Assembly: GCA_963277665.1 (NCBI GenBank)
Contig: OY728125.1
Span: forward strand, 1,716,362,889 to 1,716,426,888
Length of the DNA stretch: 64,000 nt
Reading direction: 5' to 3'
Source of the DNA: Viscum album
Lineage: Eukaryota > Streptophyta > Magnoliopsida > Santalales > Viscaceae
A program made the position numbers and the translations under genes. Numbering within the stretch: position 1 is the stretch's first letter; the number at the start of each line of letters is the position of its first letter. The notes under the pieces were generated by a model that searched no databases, was not told where the DNA came from, and saw only the letters and a program-made list of their open reading frames with translations. Shown here one piece after another: positions 37,901 to 51,628 of the stretch.

Positions 37901-38540
37901 CATGAACTATGATTTCAACTCGTTATATTTATTTTTGGACCCAATATTCATTTACATAATTTTATGTGAGGGATTTGTTTATATAATAATCTTATTTATT
38001 GAACCAATTTCTATTTATTCATATTCACAATATTATAAGATTATGTTATACCACAAGTCTATGTCTTATGCCAATGATATGTTTTCATGGATTTTGTTCA
38101 TTGATTCCTTTATGATTTATGTCTGGTGATTAATAATTATTTTTTCCATGGATCATGTCTATGATATATTATGTTCATGGTATGATTTTAAAATGTTATC
38201 CTCTTTTTCTCATTTCATTATTCTCATATTATGTTTTTGTGGTCATTTGTATCTCTATTGTTTAAAATTACCAAGAATATGAGATCACCATATCACATGT
38301 TTCCTTCCCCTATGTTATGAAGAAATGTATTATGTATGATATGAAAAATAAGTTTTATATTTAAGAAGAAAATTGTGGGTGATGTTGTAGTTATCTTATG
38401 AATAGGTTGTTTATGTATCTATGATTCCAAAGTTCTATAACCTATACTATTCTATCACAGATCATTATGTAATGTAGTGAATTTTAATATAATAAGATGT
38501 GAAATATATATATGAGAAGTGCATGTAATTATAGTTTTTA
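34986..38540 (+). repeat. LTR shared by T3 (3') and T5 (5')
   Basis: It aligns to the right LTR from the ATTATGAAAATTATATGG block (about 35154 against 41167) through the GTCACTTCC block (36307 against 42338) to the AAACATGATT-like block (37807 against 44827). The interval matching 42900-44100 is almost absent here (about 36870-37140), explaining the shorter length. One GC-richer island (GTGTACGGC...TTACCGCATCGCG) lies at 36713-36740. Both ends are approximate. Confidence 0.65.
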
Positions 38541-39280
38541 TTAGTGAAATATTAATTTATACTTATGATCTTAGGATTAGAAAATGTATGTGAAAACCAT
38601 AGGGATAAGTAAAAGAATAGAAAAATTTAATCCATTTTTTGTGAAGGATAGAGTGAGTGGTTTCTAAAAAATTACATCCCTGATTGGATACTACTAGTTC
38701 ATGGGACTCTATAAACATTGAGAATTGGGGTAATAAATACTTAAATGGATCATTGGGTTTTAACTTAATAGTCACCTAGGGCACGACAACAATCTTTATT
38801 GGTCACCCCATTTGACAGCCTAAGTGGATATGTTTTTGAAATTTACAAAAATGTTGAAAACTATAATTAATGATTTGAAAAGACGATGAACGTGGTTAAC
38901 ATATGATAAACTTATGGTGTAACATTATGAAAATAAGGATTCATTATTTAGACATCATATAAATGATTATTTCATGATTATGTTTTTTTTCTAATATAAA
39001 CATTGTTTGTCAAACTATTCTTTCAGATTTTAAACAATATTTGGAAGAAAAATGTAACTTGGTTAACATTGAATGTGATAGAGAATTTTTTAATAATCAA
39101 CCAAATGGGATGGTGATAAGAGTGAATTATGTTATGATTATGCCTAATCATTTACCATGATATACTATTAATAACTTTATCCTTAAGAAACTTTCAATCT
39201 CACCAAAGAATAAAAGTAAAGAGTTCGATGTGGGCTAGGGTGGTGGATACCATGGAGGAAAGAAGAACCATTTTCCAATA
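38541..39280 (+). other. T5 leader and gag N-terminal region
   Basis: No clear primer site remains. Charged stretches that could be gag (for example around 39030-39100) are too broken for a domain call. Confidence 0.35.
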
Positions 39281-39376
39281 TGTCAAGAATGTGGGAATAC
39301 TAACTAAATGGAATGTCTCAATGGAATAAGATTATGTCTTAAGTGTATAGAATAAGGGAATTTTGTAAGTAATTAA
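39281..39376 (+). pseudogene. T5 gag zinc-knuckle remnant
   Basis: It reads CQECGNTN, stop, MECLNG, then LCLKCIE, stop, GNFVSN. This matches the tandem knuckle of Tekay-type gag (CxxCGKNHxGxC then CFKCGQxGHxxxxC). The first His-Gly pair is replaced by a stop and Met, and the last His and Cys are changed. T4 has the same first motif (CGKNHPGK near 26695), which supports the relationship. Confidence 0.65.
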
Positions 39377-40550
39377 TAAGTAAAAATGAGTAGGCCACTT
39401 AATTAAATCAATGATAATAATGGTTTCTTAAGGAATCATCAATAGTTGAATGTTTTATGTCTAGAAAGAATGAGAACTAGGAAAATAAATTTTATATGGG
39501 GGAATCACATGAAGTGGATCAACATGTTTTTATAAGTAAATGTTTTTCTATTTATGATTAACAGACATAAAATGAAATATTAAAGAAAAGATGTATCATG
39601 GACTAAGATTATAAATCCCAGTTAATTTTTAAGTGTGAAGTGGAATCATTTATATTTTTATGTATTGGAATTAATTAATTATGTTATTTTAATAATGAAA
39701 TTTATCATGATTTTTCTGTAAAATATTTTCATTATGGATTTCTAAGAATATGTCAAATTGCATATATGACCTATAAAAATGATTTAATGGAAAAGAGATA
39801 TTTTATGGAAGAAACATGATTAAGGGAAATATAACACATTATAAGTTCCTAATGTTGAGAAAATTGTGGTTAGTTTAGAAAATAATTAATTAAAATAGAT
39901 AATGTTAATTTAATAGCATTTATGACTTTGTATCTAATAATTTAATTGATGATAAATTGGATTTTTCTAGCATTGATGGAGTTTAAAATAATTTTGGATT
40001 TATGGAATATATTAAATAATGTTTTTTAATGAAAGTGTAAAATTTTATGTTTTAATTGAGGTTTTATTGTAATTTAGTTCATTATGCTATTTTAGGGGAA
40101 TATAGAGTTAGGTATGCACATATTTAGAATGTGAAAATTAAGATTTAGATTTTTCATATTTTGGGGATTAGTATTAAATTTAGTTTTTTTAAATTTATTG
40201 AACTTCATTATAAATATTTTAATTTTGGAAGGGTTTTAAGGTTAAACATTTAAGGAATGGTTTATGTTTAACTTCATATTAGGTTTTAGAGATTAATGTA
40301 TTATTTAATCACATGAAGATTTATCCATATTAGATAAGTTTTTCTAACCACTATGGTTTTTTATGATAACTAGAGATAGAATGAATTAATTATCATTATA
40401 TTATGGATATTATGATCTATTATAATTTATTTTCTATTTTTCATAAATAATAAATTCATTTTCATTTCTTAGAGTAAGAGTTGAAGTTTAAATTTATTGA
40501 AGGATATCTAAAGGATTAAATTGTTCTTATGAAATGGGATGAAATCATTT
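39377..40550 (+). other. T5 interior with deleted pol
   Basis: AT-rich and without a recognisable RT, RNase H or integrase core. It lies where about 4 kb of pol should be. Confidence 0.45.
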
Positions 40551-40700
40551 ACACATTTTTTCTCATGTACTCTATCTAGATAGTAAAAAAAATACCTCAA
40601 CTATAGTAAATTGATCATAATAAAACACATTTCCAAATTACTTTCATTTTTGATGAATCAGTGGACTTTTAAGTCATCACAGATTTATGGTTTTGTGGTG
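40551..40700 (+). pseudogene. T5 integrase C-terminal remnant
   Basis: One frame gives FLMYSI, IVKKIPQL, IDHNKTHFQITFIFDESVDF. This fits the tail pattern VHxVFHVSMLRKYxPDPSHVIDxxPLQIxxxLTYxExPVxI that follows the integrase core in Tekay/Del pol. Short and with stops. Confidence 0.45.
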
Positions 40701-40984
40701 GTTAACTTTATCATGTCCATATTCTAAAACTGTATTTATTAACCTTTGTGTGTTAGTATTTTCTTCCTTGTCCTTTTATTTTCTTCCCGTTAATTTTTTC
40801 CTATTGGTAATTATAATTTGGTGTTATTTTAGATGACTTTGATATTTATCTTGCTCTCTTTTCAAGAAGATTTTTTACTAACCCATTTTTACATGTGGGG
40901 TTTTCACAAAGGTATTTTCAAATGTTCAACACTTAAATTTCAAGAATATGTTAAAATTGTGAGGATAAAATGTATTAATTATTG

Positions 40985-41010
40985 TGTGTGTGTGTGGGGG
41001 GGGGGTATAA
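40985..41010 (+). other. T5 polypurine tract with TG repeat and G-run
   Basis: A (TG)n run leads into ten consecutive G (40996-41005), TATAA and then the LTR. The position corresponds to GGGGGGAAGGA before the T4 3' LTR. Confidence 0.65.
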
Positions 41011-44000
41011 TTTAACAACCCCATATTTTATGAGATATATTTTTGAAAAAAATTAAATTTCTATGATAACTAGTGTTACCTGAAACACCAAGTATAAATT
41101 AACAACGATATAAAATTAGTTTAAACTCAACATTAAATTGGAGATCATGACTAAAAATAAACAAATTATGAAAATTATATGGTTTAAAAATGCATAAAAA
41201 ATATTCCTTGGTCATCAATTGATTCGAAATAAAAATTTAAATAATCACATGAATGAAAAAGAAATGTGTTTTTGAAAAAATATACTTTTACAAGCAATGG
41301 GATTTTACGTTAAAAAATAATATTAATCACCATTGGTGAAAAAATTTAATGAAATTTATATATTATATATTCAATTAATTTTTTTATAATTCATATAATA
41401 TTTTTTATTGGAACCATAAAAGTATAAATCCACTTTTATTTTTGGTAAATAATTTTCTTTTAAAAAGTGTTGTTGTCACATTTTTCATATATATTTCAAA
41501 ATTAATTATTTTTACCTATAAAAAAATTATTTAAAAAGAACAGATTTTTTTAAATTAGAAATGAAACATTATATTATAGTGAATTTTTGATAATTTTTGG
41601 AAAACATTAATTTTTTGATGAATTGTGATGGATACTGATTTCTGATAAAAACTACCATTTCATTTAATTTATTTTCAATGTAAAAACTTCGTAAAAAATG
41701 GTAGAAAATTAAAATTAGTTCAATTATTTTATTATGAATCAAATTCAGATCATTTAAATCAATTTTATATTGATTTTTTATACTAAAAACTTTTTAATTA
41801 TGGAAATGTTTTCTTTGGAAAATAATATTTTCATAATGTTTTATAGGTTTAAATAAAAAAAATTTTCTAGAAATTATATGAATTTGATTTTTTTAAATGG
41901 ATTTAAAATTTATAATCATCATATTTACAATTTTTTAATATGTTAAAAACAATTTGTTTCTATAATTTATAGTACAAATAATAGAAATTAATTAGCACAT
42001 TGAAGGTCAAAATAGGGTTTTGTGCGTTACTTACACTTTTGTTAAAATTATTATTTTGAATACAAATAGAAATTTCATATTATATATTTATTTTAATATT
42101 TATAATATTGGGATAAAAATTTTATAATAAGGTACATTTTTTGTATTAAATGATAAATTACCTATGAAAATAAAAAAACTTGTTACTATGCTGAAAACTA
42201 ATATGGTAAAATTAAGTAAACATGGATTTTATGGATAAAAATATTTAAAAAATGTATTTATTGTGTTTTGGAGGTGATGATATACTATATATACCATAAA
42301 ATACATTATTTTTTACTTTTTAAGGCACTTGGGAAGAGAGTGACTTCCCATTATTGAATTGTTTTGGGTATTATAAAAAATGACACTACTCCTCTACCAT
42401 CAATGGGAACCTCATACCCCCACATATTTAGACCTTATTAGACATTAAGAATGAAAAAAAAACAAATAAAAACATCTCCCCAAATTCATTACACACATTC
42501 ATTAACTTCTATTCTTCTGAAAACACTAATCTTATGGACCTTAAGAAGAGATCCCAATGAGGTTTTTCCAAAAAAAGGTTATTTCCTTTTACTGAGATCA
42601 ATATTATTTACTTATTATCTTACCACATTAAAAAATTTATTAATAAATAAAATATAATAACCCCAAAAATTACCATAAAAGTATGTTATTATGTTTATTT
42701 CATAACCTAAATCTATCCGCTCTTCCTACAAATGGGAAACAACTATGTCAATCTTGTGTACGGTGGACTACCACCTTACTAAAAGATGTAATTTGGTTTA
42801 TATCATCACCTCTAATAGATGTATACAATAATGGATTAAATATTTTTATATTATATTTATGAAATAATTATACTAATTTATTTATAATATCCCATCTACC
42901 TTCTTATATTCCAATCAATTAGAAAACGACAACATCACTCGTGTGCACGAGTGGACACCCACCTCCACAAAGTATTGTGACTTGATTATCATTTAATATT
43001 GAAATTTATGGTAATAAGAATGGGTTTGATGAAAATATATGAATTATTTGATATAAAAACTATTATGTAAAGGTGAATTATTATTTTTCTTTCTTTTATT
43101 CAATCTGTATAGAAATGAAAACATTATTCATGCGTACATACGACCTACCATCTACATGAATGATGTAACTTTTTTTTTCTATCCATAACTTTTACAGAAT
43201 ATTATAAAAAAATATTCAATAAATATATATAATATTTAATTTATGGCAATGTTTTCATAGATAATATAACCATGATCAAATTAAAATGATTGAAACTACG
43301 AAACAATAATACAAATGAAAAATGAATAAATTATCACCCACAACATTGACTTTAATAAATAAGTATTAATAAACTAGTGGTAAAAGGTTATAAATAAGTA
43401 ATAAATAGACTTATATATGTTATTATTGTTAAATAATGTATTTATAATATATATATATTTATTAAATAGTAGCTTTGAACATGTACAAAGGAATTTAGAT
43501 CAGGGTAAGGTATTTTTTTTAAATTGTCTTCTTTAGGGAATATGCTATATTATGAACCAATTTTTTATGAGGGTTATATATAGCCCATATTACTTGTTAT
43601 TCATTAATTTATTTATTCTAATTTTATTTAATTTTTTATTTAATGTTAGTCATTAGTGGGCCTTACAATTCAAAAGTTACCAAAATATGCAATGTATTTT
43701 CATCTAACTATTACCTGTATAAGACACAAGCCATATTCATCAAATGTTTCTTAGTTGTGGAATACATTTTTATCAAGAATTTAGTTCAATATTGTTATCA
43801 TGAAAATTATATGGATATTAAAATCAACTAAATGCTCTTTATTTGACGGGGCTTATGATTCCAAATTGTTGAAGTGGTAATGGTTTTATTTAACAATCCC
43901 ATTGTTTTCCATGATTATTTATGATTATGTTTTAGATGATAAAATAATAAGATATATAACTCAAAAAATCATTAATTTTATTCATGTTTGGTAATTTATA

Positions 44001-45580
44001 TAGAAAAAAGTTTTACAATCATTTTTCTCTCATTATGTACTCAATATGATGAAATTTAATATTTAAGGAAAGTAGACAGTATTTCTCCCTTTAGTCCAAA
44101 ATCCTTTTAATTCCATGTCTTTGTTTTGTAATTTTTTTAATGATAGTATATACTATTATCCACTGATTATTTGAATTTTTTTACCCATTTTATAATTTAT
44201 TAAATTTTTTTAAAAAGGAATCTTAATATCATTTTTGGAAATATGTTCTTTTGAATTTTTCACAAAAATTCGAAAGGATTTTTTGTTTCTTCTTGTATGG
44301 AATGATTGGAATTTCCTATTTTAATGACTACTCTATGATTTGAAGAATCCATTACATTTTTCCAAGGTTATTTTCAAAATAGTTTTATTTAATATTTGGA
44401 TCTCTATTAGATTTTAATAAAGTTATTTCAATATGAAAAAGATATTTTCTCCAATATTGTTTTAATAATCTTTAATGGAATTTTTATTCATCAGTAACAC
44501 AAACCATCATTGTTGATTATGTTTTATAGGAGATAAAATTCAATTGTAACTTCAAATTTTCTATATATGGATGGATTATGATTATCATGATGAGATTCTT
44601 ATTAAACCCTTTTATTTTCCATGGGATATTATATGACAGATTGATAAAATATTTTTGAAAACCATTTTCCATTATTCAGTAATGATATAACGGAAGGATT
44701 AATATTTAATGATTTTATTTCAAAAATATGTATGGTTTTCAAAATGTTATTAGTGGCCGATGAATTATATAACCCGCTAATAAATTGGGTAAATATGAAT
44801 AACTCATATGTAAATATGTTATGCATAAACATGATTTCATGTTCACAGTTTCATGCACAGGCCTAGTTCTAATGCCTATAATTTTAAGCATGGAACTAGT
44901 TTTCAAGTCTATATGTTTATGAATGTATATAGATTTTATGTCTAGAAGATTTTTTGGTGGATCTGGTTTTCATGTCCATAAGTAAATGTGAGGGATTTGT
45001 TTCATGTCCTTAACTTTAATTAGTGAACCTATTTTTATATATACATGTTCAAAATTTTATAATCTTATGTTATACCAAAAATCAATGTGTTATAAAAATT
45101 TTATGCTCTCATAGATTATGTTATTTGATTCTTTTATGATTTTTTCTTTATGCGTAACCCAAATTTTTTACATTACTCATGTTTATGATCAATGATGTGG
45201 AAGTTGTGTTTTTTAAATTTAAACATCATGATATCATACCCTTATTATAATTTTATTCTTTTATGATCAAGGTTATCTAGCTTGATTAAACTTATTGATA
45301 ATATGATACAACAAATTATTATGTTTCCTTTCCATATGATATAAAGGAAGTTATTATGTATGAAATTTTTAAAAAGGCTTCCAGTTTTGAAGAACATAGT
45401 GGGAGATTGTGTAGTTCACGTATGAAATTGTTATTTATGTTTTCATGAACCTAATGGAACTAGAACTATACATTTTTTTCATGGATACTTATGTTATGTA
45501 ATGTATATAAATCTATTATGATGTGATATAAATGTATTAGAAGTGATGGTATTTTCATGGTTGATTTTAACCAAATTCTA
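41011..45580 (+). repeat. T5 3' LTR
   Basis: It starts TTTAACAACC (T4: TGTAACATCC). At about 4.6 kb it is longer than the left copy because it retains 42900-44100. GC-richer islands at 42766 (GTGGACTACCACC), 42945 (GTGGACACCCACC) and 43140 (CGACCTACCATC) are spaced 180-195 bp apart, as in T4. The right edge is approximate. Confidence 0.65.
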
Positions 45581-46399
45581 ATTATATGAAACAAACAATG
45601 ATATTTTTTAACTAATGAGAAAATATTATAAGTGGAGATAATATTCCCATATTTTATGTTTTATGGTTGTATGAAATTATTCAGTAATTGATAAGATAAG
45701 TAGATGATCAGTAGTAACAAAAATAGATAATTTTATTTTTGGATTATAGATCCAAATTATTATTTTATTAAAATCATGTCATAGAAAAGTGATAATTATA
45801 AAACATTAGAATTGTTATAAAAAATGATAATGAGTTTTCTTTGATTCTATATAAAAATAGTGATTGAGGATGTTTTCTAGAATTATGTGGTTTCTAAAAA
45901 ATTTCAACAATATGCATGTCAATAATGAATTTTTGGAATTTTCTAGAATCCTAAAATTTATGATGATGAATAATTATATAACCATTCATGTTGACTCTGA
46001 ATTCACAGAGTCTATGGAAATAAAAAACACATAGTTGAAATAATGTGTCACAAACCAACCGAGGTGAAAGTATGATATCACATGAGCCAACCCAATTTAT
46101 GACATGAGGATTATTCCCAATCACCATGGGATGGAAAAAGGTTTTAGAGAAATAAAGTATATGTAGATGGTTATTATTTTTCAAGTAATATTATAACCAA
46201 AAGTGGAAATCCGCCCAGATGTCTTGAATTACCTCTATATTAGTCAGGGGATCATGTACATAGAAATAAATAGGTTCCATTTATATGGAAAGACAAAAAG
46301 TCTTAAGAGTATAATTAAAATAAATCAAAATAATGAAAACCTTTAACCCTATCTAGAACATCATATCCTAACTAATGTTGATAATTAATTACAAAATCC
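45581..46399. other. Unassigned spacer
   Basis: AT-rich DNA between T5 and the T6 LTR. No domain or repeat partner recognised. A slightly GC-richer patch at 45990-46110 has no identifiable role. Confidence 0.35.
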
Positions 46400-48077
46400 A
46401 TATAATATCATAAAAAACTAAAAGAGAGGAAGTAGAAGTGGCCCAAATTAAGTGGTGACAATATAAATATCATCAACCATGATCTTATAAGAACTAAAAC
46501 TACAACGAAAAGAAAATTCATGAACAGTTTTAAATACAATTCATTAATAAAATAATAAACTAAACATTTCCTTAAGAACATTTTGAGGTTTATTTTCTTA
46601 GAGATAATGAATAGATTAAATGATATACATGGATCACATTAAAAAAAAATTTAATATAACTCTCTTAAAATAATTATTTTTTATTCCATCTTATATCACC
46701 TAACTAAAAAGGATTTTATAGGGAAATATTTCAAAATAAAAAGGTGATTATAATGACCATTAAAGGATAAAAATGAAAATGAAGAATAAATTTACTTCAT
46801 AGATAAAACATGAGGCATAAAATAAGAACATTAATATGTGGTCAAGAGTAATAGAATTATCATAATATCATATAGAATAACACGATCTTATGTACATGAG
46901 GAATAATAAGGAATTGTGGATACAAAAAAAAACATGATACATTCATAATAATATCACCAATGCTCATCAAAACGTTATTTTAAAATCATAATTCCAAGTT
47001 TATTGACCTATGTAACATTAAACATTACAAATTAAAACTACCAATATACCATGACTATATCATCTATAGAGATTAATTCTTTAACCAAATCCATTGGAGA
47101 GGTGTTAGGGAGATCCCTTCATATGTCTATCATTTTGTGTGCCACATTGATAATATAAAATAAGAATGTATTTTATCATTTCAATAACATGATTCATGTA
47201 TATGTGTTTCACACTTGTATGTCAAAATGAGGGATATTTATATCTAGGTTAATATTCTTGAATGAAATAGGGTGGGGGTATTCTCAATATGGAATTATGA
47301 CTTAGAAAATCATTGGATGATCTTGGGATTAATAAGGATATATTAAAGAGACTATAGAATGGGTTAAATTAGAGAGAAATATAGTCTCACGTCAATAGGA
47401 AATAATTTGGTTAGTAAAGGTAAAAATTGTGAACATATGTAAGAATAATCTCATGGAATTCAAAAGGAATACAACATGAAAATATTACCTAGAAATTCAA
47501 GGAGTGATTTATATAGCATGAGTAATACACAAAAAGATATATAAATGGTTTAATGAGAGATAAATGAATTTTCTCATCAATATAGAATCATTTTAATGTT
47601 TAAGGGGTTTATTATAAACACAATAAATCATAATGATATGGAATTAAAAAGTCTTACAATATCACAATATTACATAGAAAACAGAGGACTGATATTAATA
47701 GTATGATATCTATAAAAAATTAATACAGAATTGGTTTATTGAGATGGAATGATAGTCTCTCATCAATAGGGAATAATCTGGGAAGTAAATTGGCTTATTT
47801 TAAACACAAATAATCATAATAACAAGTAATTTAAAAATAATATTTTATAAAATAATTACATGAATCAAAAGGAGGAGGAGGATAAAGCATACCTTTCTTA
47901 GTAACTTCATAAATTTTTTGGATAAATACTTAGAATCATTGGATATCCATGGGTGTGATTTATAGAAGGATTTTAAAGGGAACTTCATGTTCAATTCCTT
48001 AATGTTGTAGAGAGAGGAGATATTGGGTGGGAGTGATATCTTTTTATAGGTGAAAAGAGGGCCTGTTTCCTAAAACT

Positions 48078-48815
48078 AAAGTTATGTTAGGGGTAATAAT
48101 TATATCACATGAGGATTAAGTGGGATTGATGAGTTATGTGAAATCAGTGGGGGAAATGATTTTAGGTATGTGGTATTGACTTAATATCATAACAAAGGTA
48201 TTCTAGATGGTCTAAAATTCATGTTTATTTTGTGAAAATAGGTTCACAATATATTTCCATTTTAATACCTATTAATTTTGACTAAATATTAATCATGTAA
48301 ATTATTTGATTACTAATAATAGAAGATGAACAATATTACTAAATTTTAATGTGATGATCTTAAATTTGGATTGATTTTACCTAATTCAATTTCCAAATAT
48401 GATGAATTTTTTTATAATTGAAAAGATAGTATGTTTCTTGGAAAATAAAGTTAAGTGAGGGATAAGAATGAAATCACATGGGGATTAAGTGGGTTTGGTG
48501 AGTTAGGTGAAATAGGAAGTGAAATTTTGTTGAAACCTCTGGGATTGAATTACCATGCTAATAAAGGTATTCTATAAGGTTTAAAAGTCATGTTTATTTA
48601 GTAAAAATAAGGTAACAATACATATACCATTTTAACACTTATTAATTTTGACTAAATTTTAATCTTGGAAATTATGTTATCACTAAATATAGAATATGAA
48701 ATTTTTTACAGAAATTATAATGTGAAAAATCTAAATTTTGGATCCATTATACCAAATTCAATTTCCAAATATGATGAAGTTATCTTTTATATAAAAACAT
48801 ATATTTTGTTGGAAA
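48078..48815. repeat. Tandem duplication, period 369 bp, in T6
   Basis: The block starting AAAGTTATGTTAGGGGTAAT at 48078 recurs at 48447. Both units contain a TCACATG-GGATTAAGTGG motif, an AAAGGTATTCTA motif, CTATTAATTTTGACTAAAT-type sequence and CAATTTCCAAATATGATGAA. The units are diverged, so the duplication is old. Confidence 0.75.
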
Positions 48816-49369
48816 ACCATTTTTGTAGAAATGAAATTTTAATCGTTATGTGTTCTTTTTATTATTTAACATAAATTTTCAATGATTTTTTTATTTATTC
48901 CAATTTAATATTAAACATCATATTAGTTTCTTCACATTAAATAGATCAATTAAATTTTTTTTATAAAAAATTTATATTTTTTTTAAAAGTATAATATATT
49001 TTCATTTATTTTTTTAAGAAAAACGAATCTTCTAAAAAAATAATAAATTTAATTCATTCTTAGTAAAAACTTTTGGAAGAAAGCTAACAACTTTTATTCT
49101 ATATAACATTAAATATTTTAATGAAAATAATTATGTAATCATATTATAAAAAACTAATATCCTACAAAAAGAAATATTTTATGCATAAAATGATTTATAT
49201 TTTCATCTAGATATACCAGTTTAATTAATTAATTAATTTACATTATTTTTATTTAAATATTAATTTCATCATACTATTACATGTATTTCTACCCTCTAAT
49301 CCAATAACTACTTTACAATGGATAAATTTATTTTATTAAAATTTGTACTATTTTATCTTTGTTTGGTGA

Positions 49370-49445
49370 TTCGCGGGGTTATTGTTCAAAAAAAAAATAC
49401 ATTTATTTTACAAATATATATATATATATACATATATAGAAACCT
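49370..49445. repeat. Simple sequence: A-run and (TA)n
   Basis: A run of nine A (49390-49398) and an alternating TA tract at 49414-49437, in T6. Of no evident function. Confidence 0.8.
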
Positions 49446-50502
49446 AATACTACATTATATTCTCACAACATAAAAAATCCCTCAAAATTTGAATCATGGT
49501 TCAAAATAAATAGGGATATCTTTACTTCATCACTTTTTTGAGATCCCAAGATGCTCCATCAGACTTCTGATTTATCAAAAGAACGTTCATGAGTTGGGTT
49601 ATCTTTTTCCTCAACACTTGTTCCCTTTCATCATGAATATGGATGGGTTAATATTCATATGAATGGATAGTTTCCAATTATAAACCATTAATTATATTAA
49701 TATACATTGGGTCTGATATTTAATTTAATATTAATAAAATATTGAATATTTCAAGGAAAATTGAATGATTTTGAGGTAGTGAAAACCAATATGTAATTTC
49801 TCCCACACACACTCGAATATAAAATGTTTTAATGGCACTTGAACATAAGGTTATCTTTTTCCAAATATCCCGACTCATTTCAATAGTGATAATTTGAGAA
49901 ATACAGGATAAAAAAATGCCCATCTTTGATTTCTAGAATAACCATTTTGATAACTATGAAAAGACTTGATATATCAATGGATTACTTATATCTTTTATAG
50001 AGTTTATTTTATAAGTTCTTTCTCCAACAGTTTTACATCTCCAAACCTCATATAAATATCTTGAGAGGATATGGTAGCCTAATAATGTTACCTCATCCAA
50101 TATGATCTTTATAATTTTCATATAGAAACTCTAAGAGAATCTACTACGGAGCTTCATAAAAAGGCCACTCAGGAAGAACAACATCATGAATTGATAGTGG
50201 TGAATACTATATAATTGAGATATTATGATGCTCATGTTGTAATAGTGAATTCACAATTAATATTGAAAAAAGATCATATATAATCCATTGAATGAATATG
50301 GTGATAGGTAAATGACTATGTCAAATAGACACACCCATTGGTCGAGGTCAATAATATATAAATAAAAATCCCAAAATCTCAAAGTAAATCTAATCAGGAG
50401 TTATCTAATTTATTATATAATACTAGTTAATATTAATTGAATCTATATTATTTATTTCTATTTAAATGAAATATCAAGGAGAGACTCTAGATTTTATATT
50501 CT

Positions 50503-51628
50503 CCCCCTTTGTAATATTTTGATGAATAAACGAAAACATAGTTGTTCTCATCTATCTATATTTCATCTCAATAGTCAATGTTGTGAAAGAAAACATCATG
50601 ATATCCTAGATCACCTGAACACTAGAAAATAATATCAGTTATAATTCAGAATACTTAATTTGAATTTTTTTTCTCTTAGTCATGGGTTATATATGGGTAT
50701 ACATATAAATACCATCATCATAATTCTTTATTTTTCTTATTTGAATGAATGTTATCATGTCAATATTTTACTATTTTCTTATGGTAGTATTTGTACTCAA
50801 ATTTCATGAATGAATGAAACGAAGTTCTCTAACTTTTCCCTCTAGTAGAGGATGAACAAGAATAGATTGACATATGATGGGGTCATCCAATGGATGGCCT
50901 AGTAATAAGGGGATGTAAATTTTCTTAGGTAACCCTTAAGGGGGTTTAGCCTAATGATCTCTATACATATTTTGTTTTCAATTTTAAGGTCATGAAATTT
51001 AGACTGATGTAGCTAATGTTGAAGGTTGGACATCTGTGATATCAAATTGATGTAGTCTATGTATAAAAATGGGTAGAACAAACCCCATGTAAATTTAGTT
51101 CTTAATTTCAAGATTACAGAAAACTCTAATTAGTAGAGAACATAGTTTCATGTCAGGAAAACTGGACAAACAAATTAAGAATAACAAGATTTGGGCATAC
51201 CAGAGAAGCATGTAAAAATATTTTGAATGTGGGGGAGAAATATTGTATGTCTTAACATTGGGGAACCGAGATTTGGGGAGGTAACATGGGACTTGGATTA
51301 AAAGAAATAGCATGGACCACATTCAAGCAGCGGATTACATTATAATGTTTTTGTGGAATACAAATATAAAAGGACTTTCTCCTGAGCATTTAGACATATA
51401 TGGTTGACATGCTACATAAAGGGGTGCATTTGTCAAGATACATTAGTGGTTTATCTTTAAATATTCAATATATTGGTGTCTTTTAGAGTCTGATTCTATT
51501 ATCATAAATATACATGAAATGTTTATGATTATTTGAGTTTCTCAATGCACTAATTTTTATTTTTGAAAATAATATGTACAAAAAGTATGGTGGAAGGATT
51601 TGGAATGAAATTATCAATGACTGTGTGA
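50503..51628. other. Poorly resolved remnant right of T6
   Basis: Starts with a minus-strand polypurine-like tract; just beyond it the minus strand reads FIHQNITKGENI in one frame. The rest (50820-51360) contains long stretches of moderately open sequence on both strands but no domain I recognise. It could be part of a minus-strand element 3' end, or of an unrelated element. Confidence 0.35.

Larger units (their letters stand above)
34986..45580 (+). mobile_element. T5: LTR-bounded, pol-deleted relative of T4
   Basis: Two direct repeats (about 34986-38540 and 41011-45580) flank a 2.5-kb interior that keeps a gag zinc-knuckle region near its 5' end and an integrase C-terminus near its 3' end. 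Only 1.2 kb separate them where about 4 kb would be expected, so protease, RT, RNase H and most of integrase are deleted. A G-rich polypurine tract precedes the right LTR. The left LTR is preceded by T3 integrase rather than by unrelated DNA, so it probably doubles as the 3' LTR of T3. The LTRs are much more diverged from each other than those of T4. Confidence 0.7.
46400..50502 (-). repeat. T6: lone LTR related to T1 and T2 LTRs
   Basis: Landmarks align in order with the T1 LTR: the AATTCATGAAC block (46517; T2 14009), a GGTGATTATAATGACC block (46742; T1 near 1675), a TCCATTGGAG...GTGTGCCACATTGAT block (47090-47152; T1 1955-2025) and the pre-donor leader (about 47880-48060; T1 2570-2760). 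Minus strand at its right end gives AAAGGGGGAGAA, a polypurine-tract candidate. No second copy is visible to the right, so it is a solo or truncated element. Edges are approximate. Confidence 0.5.

Noticed and set aside
37785..38129. 114-codon open frame in the left T5 LTR
   Set aside because: Hydrophobic, AT-driven frame; the homologous part of the right LTR (44805-45150) is not open, so it is not conserved.
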